Assembly (NCBI GenBank): GCA_018897105.1 | Contig: JAHILF010000030.1 | Coordinates: 1 to 35,231, forward strand | From: Pseudomonadota bacterium | GTDB lineage: Bacteria; Desulfobacterota; Desulfobulbia; Desulfobulbales; SURF-16 | Direction: 5' to 3' | Length of the DNA stretch: 35,231 bases | In this document: one piece after another, positions 8,846-17,207 of the stretch | How the letters are laid out: every line of letters begins with the position of its first letter | Position numbering within the stretch: position 1 is the stretch's first letter | Position numbers and translations under genes: made by a program | The notes under the pieces: model-generated | Seen by the model: the letters and a program-made list of their open reading frames with translations, nothing else | Databases searched by the model: none | What the model was told of the DNA's origin: nothing

Positions 8846-10279
8846 ATGGCTGACCAGGACGAAACAAAGGTGCATTCGGCTTCAGTGCAGGAGCTTTTGC
8901 GGGCAATTCCCAAGGTTGATGAGTTTTTGAGCTGGGTGGACCACATGCAGGCGCCGGTGCGTTTTATCAAGGCTGCCGTCCGGGAAGTTTTGAACATTGA
9001 GCGGGAGATTATTCTGGGAGGCCGGGCCGGCAAGCTGGAAGAGCTTGGCCGCGAGGTGCTGCTGGCAAAATTTGATAAACGTCTCAAGGGCAAGTTGACC
9101 CCCAATTTTCGCACGGTGATCAATGCCACCGGGGTCATCATCCACACCAATATGGGCCGATCTCTGCTGCCGCGGGAGGCCATGGACGGCCTGGTCAAGG
9201 TGGGCAGCCGCTATTCGAATCTGGAGTTTGATCTTACCACCGGCAAACGGGGCAGCCGCTACAGTCTGGTGGAGGACCTGCTCTGCGAGCTGACCGGGGC
9301 GGAAGCCGGGCTGGTGGTCAATAATAATGCCGCCGCGGTGCTGCTGGCGCTGGATACCCTGGCCAAGAATCGTGAGGTGATTGTTTCCCGGGGCCAGCTG
9401 GTGGAGATCGGCGGCTCTTTCCGCATCCCCGAGGTGATGGAAAAAAGCGGCGCCTTTCTGCGCGAGGTGGGCGCCACCAACAGAACCCATCTGTGGGATT
9501 ATGAAAATGCCATCAATGAACAAACCAGCCTGCTGCTGAAAGTTCATATGAGTAATTACCGGATCATCGGTTTTACCTCCGAGGTGACCCTGCCGGAAAT
9601 GATTGAGCTGGGCAGGAAGCACAATCTGCCCGTCATGGAGGATCTGGGCAGCGGCAGCCTGGTGGATCTTACCCGCTTCGGTCTGCAAAAGGAACCGACC
9701 GTCGGCGAGGTGGTCAAGGCCGGGGTTGATGTGGTAACCTTCAGCGGCGACAAGCTGCTGGGTGGTCCCCAGGCCGGTTTGATCCTCGGCAAGCGGGATA
9801 TCATCGGCCGCATCAAGAAAAATCCGCTCAACCGGGCTCTGCGTATTGATAAATTTACCCTGGCGGGACTGGAAGCCATTCTGCGGCTTTACTTTGATGA
9901 GGAGAAGGCGCTGACGGTCATCCCCACCCTGGCCCTGATGGGGCTGCCTCCTGCGGTGATCGAACGCCGGGCGGTCCGTCTGATCCGCCGGATCAGAAAG
10001 AGTCTGGCTGATTGCTGCGAGATGAGCACTGTTCCGGTCGCCTCCCGGGTCGGCGGCGGGGCCATGCCGGAGCAGGATCTGCCCAGCAGGGCGGTGGCCC
10101 TGCGGCCCGTGTCCATGAAGGTGACGGAGCTGGAAAGAAAACTGCGGGAGACCTCCATGCCGGTGATCGGCCGGATTGAAAACGAGGCCTTACTGCTGGA
10201 TATGCGCACCGTGGCTGATGATGAAATACCCCTGCTTGCCGCTGCCCTGTTTGATGTTTTTGAGGTGGAGGAGAAATGA
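8846..10279 (+). CDS. selA: L-seryl-tRNA(Sec) selenium transferase (selenocysteine synthase)
   Basis: A 477-residue PLP-dependent enzyme of the SelA family, with the usual length. It converts Ser-tRNA(Sec) to Sec-tRNA(Sec) using selenophosphate. The N-terminal tRNA-contact region covers about residues 10-85. The core shows the family motif NATGVIIHTNMGRSLLP, the cofactor-contact segment VNNNAAAVLL, and the Schiff-base Lys K303 in TFSGDKLLGGPQAG. ATG 8846 follows GGAGGG closely. Bacterial selA is often followed by selB; here its stop overlaps the next ATG (ATGA at 10276-10279) and the coupled gene is a GGDEF/TPR protein instead. selB, selD and tRNA-Sec are not in the window. The gene implies that the organism makes selenoproteins. 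Confidence 0.96.
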   Translation: MADQDETKVHSASVQELLRAIPKVDEFLSWVDHMQAPVRFIKAAVREVLNIEREIILGGRAGKLEELGREVLLAKFDKRLKGKLTPNFRTVINATGVIIHTNMGRSLLPREAMDGLVKVGSRYSNLEFDLTTGKRGSRYSLVEDLLCELTGAEAGLVVNNNAAAVLLALDTLAKNREVIVSRGQLVEIGGSFRIPEVMEKSGAFLREVGATNRTHLWDYENAINEQTSLLLKVHMSNYRIIGFTSEVTLPEMIELGRKHNLPVMEDLGSGSLVDLTRFGLQKEPTVGEVVKAGVDVVTFSGDKLLGGPQAGLILGKRDIIGRIKKNPLNRALRIDKFTLAGLEAILRLYFDEEKALTVIPTLALMGLPPAVIERRAVRLIRRIRKSLADCCEMSTVPVASRVGGGAMPEQDLPSRAVALRPVSMKVTELERKLRETSMPVIGRIENEALLLDMRTVADDEIPLLAAALFDVFEVEEK

Positions 10280-12387
10280 GCTTTCCTTTTGACTTGCGCA
10301 GCAAGAAGCTTGATGAGGTTGATATTGATCTGTTCAGCCTTGAATTTGCCGAGATCGTCAGCCTCTTTCTGCCCTGCCGCAAGGTGCACTTTGCCGGGCC
10401 GCATCCGGGTGGGGATCTCCATGCTGCCTGGAAGGCCGGAATCGAGATGGTGCGCAATGCCCAGAAACCGGTGGTGGACGGCGGCGAGGTGGAGCACCTC
10501 TACCTGCCCCTGTGGGACGGGGAAACACTTTTCTGCGTCGCCATCCTGGACAATCCGCCGGACACCTATCAGGACTCCTCCTCATCCATGCTGCTGGAAA
10601 AAAGCCGGCTGATTTCCGCGGAAATGGCCAGGGTCAAACAATTCGCCCTTGATTCCGTCACTGGCCTGCCCGGCGGTCCCATGCTGCATAACCGCCTGCA
10701 GGCCCTGCTGCAGAAGAAACGCTCCCAGGAAAACGGCAATACGCCTTTTTCTCTGCTGTTGCTTGAGATCCATCCCCGCGCCCGGGACGGTGAACAGGCC
10801 CTGGCAATAATCGCCAGGAGCGCCGCTTTCCTGGATTCACTCATCGGCCATCTCTTTACCCCCTGCCATCTGGGCAGTGGCATTTTCGGCCTTCTCTGGG
10901 AGGGGGTCGGCGAGGCCCAGACCATGAAAATGGCTGATCTGCTGCTGCGCTGGTTGAAAAGAGAGGGGTTCACCAGGAGCCAGATCGGCATCCGTTCCTG
11001 TCTGTCCGAAGAGCAGGCGGTGGCCGGAGAGGTATTTATGAGCCAGGCCTGGAACGCCCTGGGCGTTGCCCGCAAACGTGGCCCTTTTGCCCTCTGTTCC
11101 CACCAGGCGCTCAGCAACCGCAGCGCTCATCCCCTCTGCCCGCCGCCGGCCAGGGTTTTTGTCGAACTGCGCAGGGTGTGGCAGGACAGCGATGGTTTCG
11201 CCTTGCTGCTGGTGCATGCTGACCATAGCGATGAGGGGATCGTTTCCTGGCCTGACACTGCGGGTGCACCGCTGGTGCGCATCGATGAGCATGAGGCCTT
11301 TGTGTATCTGGAGGGGGCTGATCGGCAGTCAGCCGAGGCGTGGGGCAGGGATTTCCAGGCCCGGGCCGCTGCCGGCAATGCCAGTTTTTCCCTGGGCATC
11401 GTCCTTTATCCCGATCATGGCTTCAAAAAGGTGGAAATGGTGGGCAATTGCCGCAAGGCCCTGCTGCATACCGGCTTTTACGGGCCGGGCAGCATGACGG
11501 TTTTTGACGGGGTCAGTCTCAATATCAGCGGCGACATCTATTACAACGAGGGTGATCTGGCCCGGGCGGCCAAGGAGTACCACCTGGGGCTCCAGCTTGA
11601 TCCGGCCAATATCAATCTGCTGAACAGCATGGCCGTTACCCTGGCCCAGATGAATTTGTACCGCAAGGCCATTCCCCTTTTTCAGCAGGCCTTGGCCCTG
11701 GAGCCCGCCAATTTCATGGCGCTTTACAACCTCGGCTTTGCCTATCTGGCCATGGGGGAAGAGGGCAATGCCATGGAGAATTTTGAGAAGGCCCTGGCTG
11801 AACAGGATGATAATTTCGATCTGCTGCTGCAGCTTGGCAAGCTCTATTGCAAGGCGGGCCGCTTTGCCGATGCGGTAAATGTGCTGCGCCGGGGTGAACA
11901 GGTGGGTCCGGGTGGTGTGCGGGATATCAGCCATGGCGCGGTCCACCGTTTTCTGGGCGAGGCGTACAAGGGGCTGGGCGAAAATGGTAAAGCCATGTCC
12001 TGCCTGCAGAAGGCGGCTCGCCATAATCCCCGGGATGCCGCGGCGCTCAGCATGCTCGGCGAACTCTTTCTGCTGGAGAGGCAGGGGGATGATATCGCCC
12101 TTACCCTCTGTCGCCAGGCGGTGGAGCTTGATGAGGATGACTGGCGGCACTGGTCCCGGCTGGCTGCGGTGCTGACGGGATTGAGAGAATATGATGACGC
12201 CCTGCGGGCGTTGCGCAAGGCCCTGGCCCTGGACGGCAGGAACAGCAGGCTCTTTGCCCGGCTTGGCGCCCTTTATGAAAAACGGGGCAATACCGGGCTG
12301 GCGGAAAAGATGTACAGGAAGATTCTCCGTTTTGATCCGCAGTGCCGGGAGGCGACTGAACGTTTGGTCGCCTTGCAGAAGATATAG
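10276..12387 (+). CDS. degenerate GGDEF-like domain protein with C-terminal TPR repeats
   Basis: A 703-residue, apparently cytoplasmic protein. Residues about 1-110 form an unrecognised N-terminal domain. Residues about 125-260 begin with DSVTGLPGGPMLHNRL, the usual entry into a GGDEF domain, but the signature loop is replaced by GSGIFGLLWEG, so no diguanylate cyclase activity is expected. A second similar half (about 290-415) contains SFSLGIVLYPDHG and the helix that follows, again without GGDEF. From about residue 425 to the end there are roughly seven or eight TPR units (for example YYNEGDLARAAKEYHLGLQL, then NSMAVTLAQMNLYRKAIPLF). A scaffolding or sensing role is inferred. The ATGA overlap with selA suggests translational coupling. 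Function unknown. Confidence 0.85.
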   Translation: MSFPFDLRSKKLDEVDIDLFSLEFAEIVSLFLPCRKVHFAGPHPGGDLHAAWKAGIEMVRNAQKPVVDGGEVEHLYLPLWDGETLFCVAILDNPPDTYQDSSSSMLLEKSRLISAEMARVKQFALDSVTGLPGGPMLHNRLQALLQKKRSQENGNTPFSLLLLEIHPRARDGEQALAIIARSAAFLDSLIGHLFTPCHLGSGIFGLLWEGVGEAQTMKMADLLLRWLKREGFTRSQIGIRSCLSEEQAVAGEVFMSQAWNALGVARKRGPFALCSHQALSNRSAHPLCPPPARVFVELRRVWQDSDGFALLLVHADHSDEGIVSWPDTAGAPLVRIDEHEAFVYLEGADRQSAEAWGRDFQARAAAGNASFSLGIVLYPDHGFKKVEMVGNCRKALLHTGFYGPGSMTVFDGVSLNISGDIYYNEGDLARAAKEYHLGLQLDPANINLLNSMAVTLAQMNLYRKAIPLFQQALALEPANFMALYNLGFAYLAMGEEGNAMENFEKALAEQDDNFDLLLQLGKLYCKAGRFADAVNVLRRGEQVGPGGVRDISHGAVHRFLGEAYKGLGENGKAMSCLQKAARHNPRDAAALSMLGELFLLERQGDDIALTLCRQAVELDEDDWRHWSRLAAVLTGLREYDDALRALRKALALDGRNSRLFARLGALYEKRGNTGLAEKMYRKILRFDPQCREATERLVALQKI

Positions 12388-12460
12388 TGGCCTGGTCCGG
12401 AGCCGTTTGGCTCGCGGTTTACCGTTCCTTCAGCAATAAGACTCAGGTGAGGGTAAAGAG

Positions 12461-13138
12461 ATGATGCGATCCGGTGCGAACGGCGAAAACCAGCAGTACT
12501 GGCTGGACAGCTTCAAGGCAGGAGACTCCTGGCGGCTTTTTCGCATCATGAGCGAGTTTGTCGATGGCTTTGATGCCCTGTCCGCCATCAACAGGCCGGT
12601 TGTTTCCATATTCGGGTCCGCCCGTATCACCGAGAGTGACCCATCCTATCAGCTCGCGCTTGATGTGGGCCGCCGGCTGGCCCAGGCCGGTTATGCCATC
12701 ATGACCGGTGGCGGGGCAGGCATCATGGAGGCCGGCAACCGCGGCGCCGCAGAGGCCGATGCCCCCTCCATCGGCCTGAAAATCAGCCTGCCCCTTGAAA
12801 AAAAGGTCAACAGGTATGTGAACCTGCCCCTGGAATTCAAGTATTTTTTTGTGCGCAAGGTGATGCTGGTCAAATACGCCATGGCCTTTATCGCCATGCC
12901 GGGCGGCTTCGGCACCCTGGACGAATTGTTTGAGGCCATCACCCTTATTCAGACCAAACGCATCAAGCCTTTTCCCATTGTGCTGGTCGGCAGTGACTAC
13001 TGGGGCGGTCTGGTTGAGTGGATACGCCATACCATGCTTGCCTGCGGCAACATCAAAGAGGAGGATCTGCTGATTTTTCAGGTCATGGACACGGCAGACG
13101 AGATTGTCCAGTATATCCAACGCACGGTCGTTATCTGA
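12461..13138 (+). CDS. LOG-family nucleotide 5'-monophosphate phosphoribohydrolase
   Basis: A 225-residue protein of the LOG (lysine decarboxylase-like, TIGR00730) family. It has the Rossmann-type start VVSIFGSARI, the GGG loop in IMTGGGAGIMEAGNRGA (about 81-96), and the family motif PGGFGTLDE at 147-155. Family members cleave N6-modified or ordinary AMP-type nucleotides to the base and ribose 5-phosphate; older annotations as lysine decarboxylase are wrong. Helix FFVRKVMLVKYA supplies the conserved Arg and Lys. Two ATG codons at 12461 and 12464 both follow GAGGGTAAAGAG. It lies 73 bp after the TPR gene and 261 bp before mraZ, facing the dcw cluster. The substrate cannot be read from the sequence. 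Confidence 0.9.
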   Translation: MMRSGANGENQQYWLDSFKAGDSWRLFRIMSEFVDGFDALSAINRPVVSIFGSARITESDPSYQLALDVGRRLAQAGYAIMTGGGAGIMEAGNRGAAEADAPSIGLKISLPLEKKVNRYVNLPLEFKYFFVRKVMLVKYAMAFIAMPGGFGTLDELFEAITLIQTKRIKPFPIVLVGSDYWGGLVEWIRHTMLACGNIKEEDLLIFQVMDTADEIVQYIQRTVVI

Positions 13139-13153
13139 AGTACCAGGTTTCCC

Positions 13154-13375
13154 GCCCCACTTTACACCATCCTTTCTGGAAAAAATAATTTTATCTATTT
13201 TCTCTTCATTCTATCCCCTATATTCCTACATAATGTTGTGTTTGCAATGTGGCACACAATATATGGTAAAAAGTTTCGCATCCCCATGTTTTTACCTGAA
13301 AACAGGGCAATATTTCTCCTTGACACTTCTCTGATTTGCCTCTTATAAGTATCATACTATGGTGTAAAGTGGGGC
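13154..13375. repeat. 17-bp perfect inverted repeat flanking the mraZ promoter
   Basis: GCCCCACTTTACACCAT at 13154-13170 is perfectly inverted at 13359-13375. The arms are 188 bp apart and enclose an AT-rich segment with the mraZ promoter. The right arm carries the first GTGGG element of the probable MraZ operator, so the left arm gives a second, opposed operator copy just after the LOG gene. Sequence identity ends sharply at both arm borders. Confidence 0.85.
13320..13348 (+). promoter_or_regulatory. sigma-70 type promoter of the dcw operon
   Basis: TTGACA at 13320-13325 and TTATAA at 13343-13348 are separated by exactly 17 bp, a near-consensus housekeeping promoter. Transcription would start around 13355, just upstream of the GGGG repeats and 45 bp before mraZ. 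It is the only strong promoter I see before the cluster, and most downstream genes overlap or abut. Confidence 0.75.
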
Positions 13376-13392
13376 AATAGGGTGCAGAGGGG
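13369..13392 (+). promoter_or_regulatory. probable MraZ-binding repeats (operator)
   Basis: Three GGG-centred units, TGGGG at 13370, AGGGT at 13379 and AGGGG at 13388, recur every 9 bp between the promoter and mraZ. MraZ homologues bind direct TGGGN-type repeats in front of their own operon and usually repress it. The spacing is slightly shorter than in Escherichia coli, so this is a likely but unproven autoregulatory site. The last unit doubles as the mraZ ribosome binding site. Confidence 0.55.
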
Positions 13393-13399
13393 ATGAAAA

Positions 13400-13879
13400 G
13401 TGAGTGAGACAGTCATTGTGAGTCAGTCAAGCCGCTTCAGAGGCAGGTCTGAACATGCGCTGGACGGAAAAGGGAGGCTGAATGTGCCGTCCCGTTTTCG
13501 TGAGGTGCTCCTGCGTGAATATGACGACCGGCTGCTGATTACCCCGCCATGGCGCACCTGTCTGCGCATCTATCCCCTACAGGAGTGGGAGCAAATGGAA
13601 GCCACTCTGCTGAGCAAGGAAAAAAAAGATCCCCAGTTTCAAAAGATGATCCGTTACCTGATCGGAGGATCGGAGGAGTGCCAGATCGATAAGAACGGCC
13701 GCATCATCCTGCCCATGCATCTGCGCAATCAGCTTGATCTGAAAAAAGATGTGGTGATGATGGGCATGGGACCGTTTTTTGAGATATGGGACAAGGATAC
13801 CTGGCAGGCGGAAAGCAGTATCACACCACAGGATTTTAATGAATTTGACTCGACCCTTCATGAACTAGGCCTTTTTTAA
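13400..13879 (+). CDS. mraZ: transcriptional regulator MraZ
   Basis: A 159-residue MraZ with two AbrB-like SpoVT halves. The first contains FRGRSEHALDGKGRLNVPSRFREVL; the second contains the matching DKNGRIILPMHLR. Each half carries the DxxGR and P-x-x-hR signature used for DNA binding by the ring-shaped oligomer. MraZ is the autoregulator at the head of dcw operons. The start is a GTG at 13400, seven bases after AGGGG; an ATG at 13393 opens only four codons. The N-terminus is about ten residues longer than usual before FRGR. The gene ends three bases before rsmH. Confidence 0.95.
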   Translation: MSETVIVSQSSRFRGRSEHALDGKGRLNVPSRFREVLLREYDDRLLITPPWRTCLRIYPLQEWEQMEATLLSKEKKDPQFQKMIRYLIGGSEECQIDKNGRIILPMHLRNQLDLKKDVVMMGMGPFFEIWDKDTWQAESSITPQDFNEFDSTLHELGLF

Positions 13880-13882
13880 CAT

Positions 13883-14776
13883 ATGCGGACAAAGCCGGTA
13901 CACCTGCCGGTCTTGCTGGATGAGGTAATCCACTACCTGGCTCCGCAGGATGGCGGCCTCTATGTGGATGGAAACCTGGGGATCGGCGGGCATAGCGGGG
14001 CGATTCTCGAGGCAAGCGGTCCCGGTGGTCGGGTGATAGGATTTGACTGGGATGAAGACGCCCTGGCCAGAGCCCGGGTCAATCTGGCCGGTTATCAGGG
14101 CAGAGTGGAGTTCGTCCGGCGCAATTTTGCCGAGATCAGTGAAGTTCTGCCTGATTTAGGCGTGGGCCGGGTTGACGGGTTGCTTCTTGATCTGGGGTTA
14201 TCGTCCCTGCAGTTGGATGTAAGCGGCCGGGGATTTACCTTTCAGGGTTCCGAACCCCTTGACATGCGCATGGATGTCAGAAGCATGGAAACAGCGGCAG
14301 ATTTGTTGAACCGGGCCAGCGAGCAGGAGCTGGCAGACATTTTCTACTTGTACGGAGAGGAGCGTCAGGCCAGGCGGATTGCGTCTTTTGTGGTTGACGT
14401 CCGCAGGAAGACCCCACTGGCGACGACTGATCAGTTGGTAAAGATTGTCGAAAACGCTGTTCCGCGCAGATTCTGGCCCAAAAAAATCCATGTTGCCACC
14501 AAGGTTTTCCAGGCACTGCGTATCGCGGTGAACCGGGAACTTGACAATCTTGAAAAAATTTTAGAGAGCGTGGCGGATATTGTTAAACCAGGAGGGCGTA
14601 TCTGTGTAATTTCTTTTCATTCCTTGGAGGATCGTCTGGTGAAGCGGACTTTTAGAAATAATCCTGCCCTGGAGCTGGTAACGGCAAAAGCAGTTACGGC
14701 GGCCGATGTTGAGATTCTGGCAAATCCGCGGTCAAGAAGCGCCAGGCTTCGCGTTGCCGCGGTGCGGGGGCAGTGA
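13883..14776 (+). CDS. rsmH: 16S rRNA m4C1402 N4-methyltransferase RsmH
   Basis: A 297-residue SAM-dependent methyltransferase (MraW) that modifies C1402 of 16S rRNA in the decoding centre. It starts with the typical HLPVLLDEVIHYLAP. The SAM-binding loop is VDGNLGIGGHSGAIL (family form CTLGGGGHS, so slightly divergent), followed by GFDWDEDAL and the catalytic-face motif LLLDLGLSSLQLD. The C-terminal region has ATKVFQALRIAVNREL and ISFHSLEDRLVKRTF, both highly conserved. Length is close to the family norm. Its stop overlaps the ftsL start (TGATG). Confidence 0.96.
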   Translation: MRTKPVHLPVLLDEVIHYLAPQDGGLYVDGNLGIGGHSGAILEASGPGGRVIGFDWDEDALARARVNLAGYQGRVEFVRRNFAEISEVLPDLGVGRVDGLLLDLGLSSLQLDVSGRGFTFQGSEPLDMRMDVRSMETAADLLNRASEQELADIFYLYGEERQARRIASFVVDVRRKTPLATTDQLVKIVENAVPRRFWPKKIHVATKVFQALRIAVNRELDNLEKILESVADIVKPGGRICVISFHSLEDRLVKRTFRNNPALELVTAKAVTAADVEILANPRSRSARLRVAAVRGQ

Positions 14777-15150
14777 TGGTCGCGCAATTCTCTTCACGCT
14801 ATAAGCCGAGCCTTGGCAGAAACCTGGGTAAAAAGGGGCCTGGCCAGAAATTGACCCTGGGAAGCTGGTTCTGGAAGTTGACCGGCGTGGTGATCATCAG
14901 TGCCACCCTGGCCGGTATGGCGGGCAGTTACTGGTTTTCCTGGAACATCAGACGTGGTCTGGACTCTTTGACCGGAGTGCAGGGGGAAAAGCATGCATTG
15001 CAGCAGGTGAGCAACAAGCTGCTGGGCCAGAAGGGGCAGCTGCTGGACAGAAAACGCATTGAAACCGTTGCTGCAGCAAAACTTGCACTTTACCCCACTG
15101 TGGAACAGAGTGCCGGGGGCGGGGTCATTGTACGGATTCCCGAACCATGA
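14776..15150 (+). CDS. ftsL: FtsL-like cell division protein
   Basis: A 124-residue bitopic protein at the ftsL position between rsmH and the ftsI homologue. A basic cytoplasmic tail of about 35 residues precedes one membrane segment (about residues 37-56, VVIISATLAGMAGSYWFSW) and a heptad-rich coiled region (LQQVSNKLLGQKGQLLDRKRI). FtsL pairs with FtsB and FtsQ to control the septal synthase. Sequence conservation in this family is poor, so the call rests on position, topology and size. The start is ATG 14776 inside a TGATG overlap; GTG at 14773 is an alternative. The end overlaps the next gene by ATGA. Confidence 0.8.
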   Translation: MVAQFSSRYKPSLGRNLGKKGPGQKLTLGSWFWKLTGVVIISATLAGMAGSYWFSWNIRRGLDSLTGVQGEKHALQQVSNKLLGQKGQLLDRKRIETVAAAKLALYPTVEQSAGGGVIVRIPEP

Positions 15151-17204
15151 AAGGCTACAAGGGACAGTTTGAGAGTAACTGGGGCAAAGGAGGGGGTTAC
15201 AGGCAGGAGGAGGAGAAGAGGAAAAGGATTGCCAGACTGCAGCTTCTGGCCGGCCTCGTGGTCATTCTCATCATGGCCGGGACCGCTTTCCTCTTTTTCC
15301 GTCAAAACACTCCAGGAGAAGGTGACCGAGCAAGAAACAAGACGGTCAGGGTAAATGAGGATGTGCGCCTTGCCATACCGCAGAAAAAGGAAGAAGTCAG
15401 GCGCAGAAATATTTATGACAGCAATCTTAATGAACTTTCCATCAGCTTTAAAGTTGACTCGATCTATGTCAAGCCCCTGGAGTTTGACAATATTGAAAAA
15501 ACGGTTTCGCTGCTGGCTGACGCCTTGGATCTTGATGAAAAAGATGTGCTCGAAGAACTGAAAACCCAGAGGACCTACAAATGGGTGGTGAAAAATATTT
15601 CTCCTGAGAAGGCAGCCGCGGTTGCGGCCTTAAATCTGCCAGGAGTTTATTTTTATGAGCAGGAACAGCGCTTTAATCCCAGCCGGGCGAACATGGGACA
15701 GATCATCGGCGAAGTAAAAGACGGCCACGGTCTGTCCGGTGTAGAACTCTTTTATGACAATCTGCTGCTTGGCGATTCGTCGGCACCGGATTCCGCAACC
15801 AGGGGTGGCGGCGGGAAAAGTCTGGTCCTGACCCTGGACGCCAAAATGCAATTGCTGCTGGAGCAGGAAATGACGACACTGCTTAATGACATTCGGCAGG
15901 ATGATCAGACCTCTGAAGCGATGACCGGTGTGAGTGCTCTGCTGATGGACGCCGACCGGGGCGAAGTGCTGGCCTACGTCAAACTGCCGTTTTTTTCCGC
16001 CACGAAATTGGGAACGGCAAACAGCTTTGAAGGCGGGGACCGGATGATGGCCGGCCATGTGGATCCAGGTGTACTGGCGCTCATTTTCAAGGATGCGTTA
16101 AACTTTGACCAGGCGCAGCAGATCATCGCCGCAGGCCAGACCGAAGAGGGGCAGATCCCGGTTGAAACGATCAAAACGCTGGCGCCGAGTATGATGAAAA
16201 AAATACGGGAAGGCCCGTCCAAATCACCATGGGTTCAACTGCGGGACGGGTCCTATGCATCTGACTGGCTGGCGGCTGCGCTTGATGATGAGCAGGCAGC
16301 GGCGGAAAACGGGCAGGTGGATTTTTCCGATTTCGGCAAAATCCTGGACAGAGTTGGTCAGTGCACACTCGACCTTCCCGGAGACAATGGCGGCAAGGAA
16401 ACGGGGATAGGGCTGCTGTGCGGGTATGCCGCACTGGTAAACGGCGGCAATGCCGTCACGCCGCACATTTTGCAGGCCACTCTAACAGCGACAGGCAAGC
16501 TGGAAGAATGGCCATGGTCGTCTCAGGAGAACAAGGTCATCGGCCCAGAAGCAAGCCGGGACCTTGTTCTTTTTTTACGTGAAAAGGCCAACCCGGCGGA
16601 TACCGTACTGGTGGGCGAAATTCTGCGGCCCCGGTGTGATATGGCGTCTACCGAGGGAAAGACTCCGCCTGCTGCAGAAGGAACCGAGCAAGCCCTTGCC
16701 GCGAGCGGAACCCCGGAGCAGGAAGCAAAACCGGACGTAGCGATTCTCCGGCATTGCGACGGGCTGGCCCTTGCCTCGGTAACGGTGAATAAGCCTGAAC
16801 TGGTGATGCTGGTTGTCATTGACGACGCCAGAATTGATCTGATGCAGGCTTCGCCGGTGAAGCAGCACACGGATGCCTTCCTGCAGGCCGCCCTCAAATT
16901 GCATCATCGGAAGGAGAACGGCAAGGCGGTTCCCCAGTCAATATCCAGGGCGGAAATCTTCCAGCGCTGGATACTGCGCAATAAGCAGTTGGGCTTTGAT
17001 GTGCTGGGGGGCAGAAAAAGTGATGCGGACACCATGATCGATGTGCGGGGCATGAGTATCCGCAAGGCTCTGCAGGAGCTGGATGGATTTGATGTCAAGG
17101 TGGTGATAGAAGGTTCGGGCATGATAAAAAGACAGCACCCCGATGCCGGCAGCAAGTTGAAAGAGGGGACACTGGTGATTTTAAAGGCTGAGACTAAACG
17201 GTAA
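15147..17204 (+). CDS. catalytically dead FtsI/PBP3-like protein with PASTA domain
   Basis: A 685-residue class B PBP homologue at the ftsI locus. A membrane anchor lies at about 32-51. The PBP dimerisation domain (84-205) keeps NIYDSNLNELSISFKVDSIY and IIGEVKDGHGLSGVELFYD. A transpeptidase-like domain (225-585) is recognisable from the LTLDAKMQ start, LLMDADRGEVLAYV and ELVMLVVIDDA. A PASTA domain occupies about 628-682. The catalytic motifs are gone: the PGSxxK box reads DPGVLALIFK, with V309 for Ser and L312 for Lys; no SxN is found before LDLPGD; and KTG is reduced to KTPP at 505-508. No stop or frameshift interrupts the frame, so it seems retained as a non-enzymatic division protein. Normal ftsI activity would have to come from elsewhere. 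Confidence 0.88.
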   Translation: MKGYKGQFESNWGKGGGYRQEEEKRKRIARLQLLAGLVVILIMAGTAFLFFRQNTPGEGDRARNKTVRVNEDVRLAIPQKKEEVRRRNIYDSNLNELSISFKVDSIYVKPLEFDNIEKTVSLLADALDLDEKDVLEELKTQRTYKWVVKNISPEKAAAVAALNLPGVYFYEQEQRFNPSRANMGQIIGEVKDGHGLSGVELFYDNLLLGDSSAPDSATRGGGGKSLVLTLDAKMQLLLEQEMTTLLNDIRQDDQTSEAMTGVSALLMDADRGEVLAYVKLPFFSATKLGTANSFEGGDRMMAGHVDPGVLALIFKDALNFDQAQQIIAAGQTEEGQIPVETIKTLAPSMMKKIREGPSKSPWVQLRDGSYASDWLAAALDDEQAAAENGQVDFSDFGKILDRVGQCTLDLPGDNGGKETGIGLLCGYAALVNGGNAVTPHILQATLTATGKLEEWPWSSQENKVIGPEASRDLVLFLREKANPADTVLVGEILRPRCDMASTEGKTPPAAEGTEQALAASGTPEQEAKPDVAILRHCDGLALASVTVNKPELVMLVVIDDARIDLMQASPVKQHTDAFLQAALKLHHRKENGKAVPQSISRAEIFQRWILRNKQLGFDVLGGRKSDADTMIDVRGMSIRKALQELDGFDVKVVIEGSGMIKRQHPDAGSKLKEGTLVILKAETKR

Positions 17205-17207
17205 TTC

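Noticed and set aside
12400-12413. Terminator hairpin GAGCC-GTTT-GGCTC after the TPR gene
   Set aside because: The stem has only five pairs and no T-run follows, so it is not reported as a terminator.
15147-17204. Possibility that the ftsI homologue is a decaying pseudogene or contains frameshifts
   Set aside because: The frame is continuous from TM to PASTA, domain landmarks remain in register, and overlap with ftsL (ATGA) and spacing to murE are kept. Motif loss is by substitution, not frame disruption.
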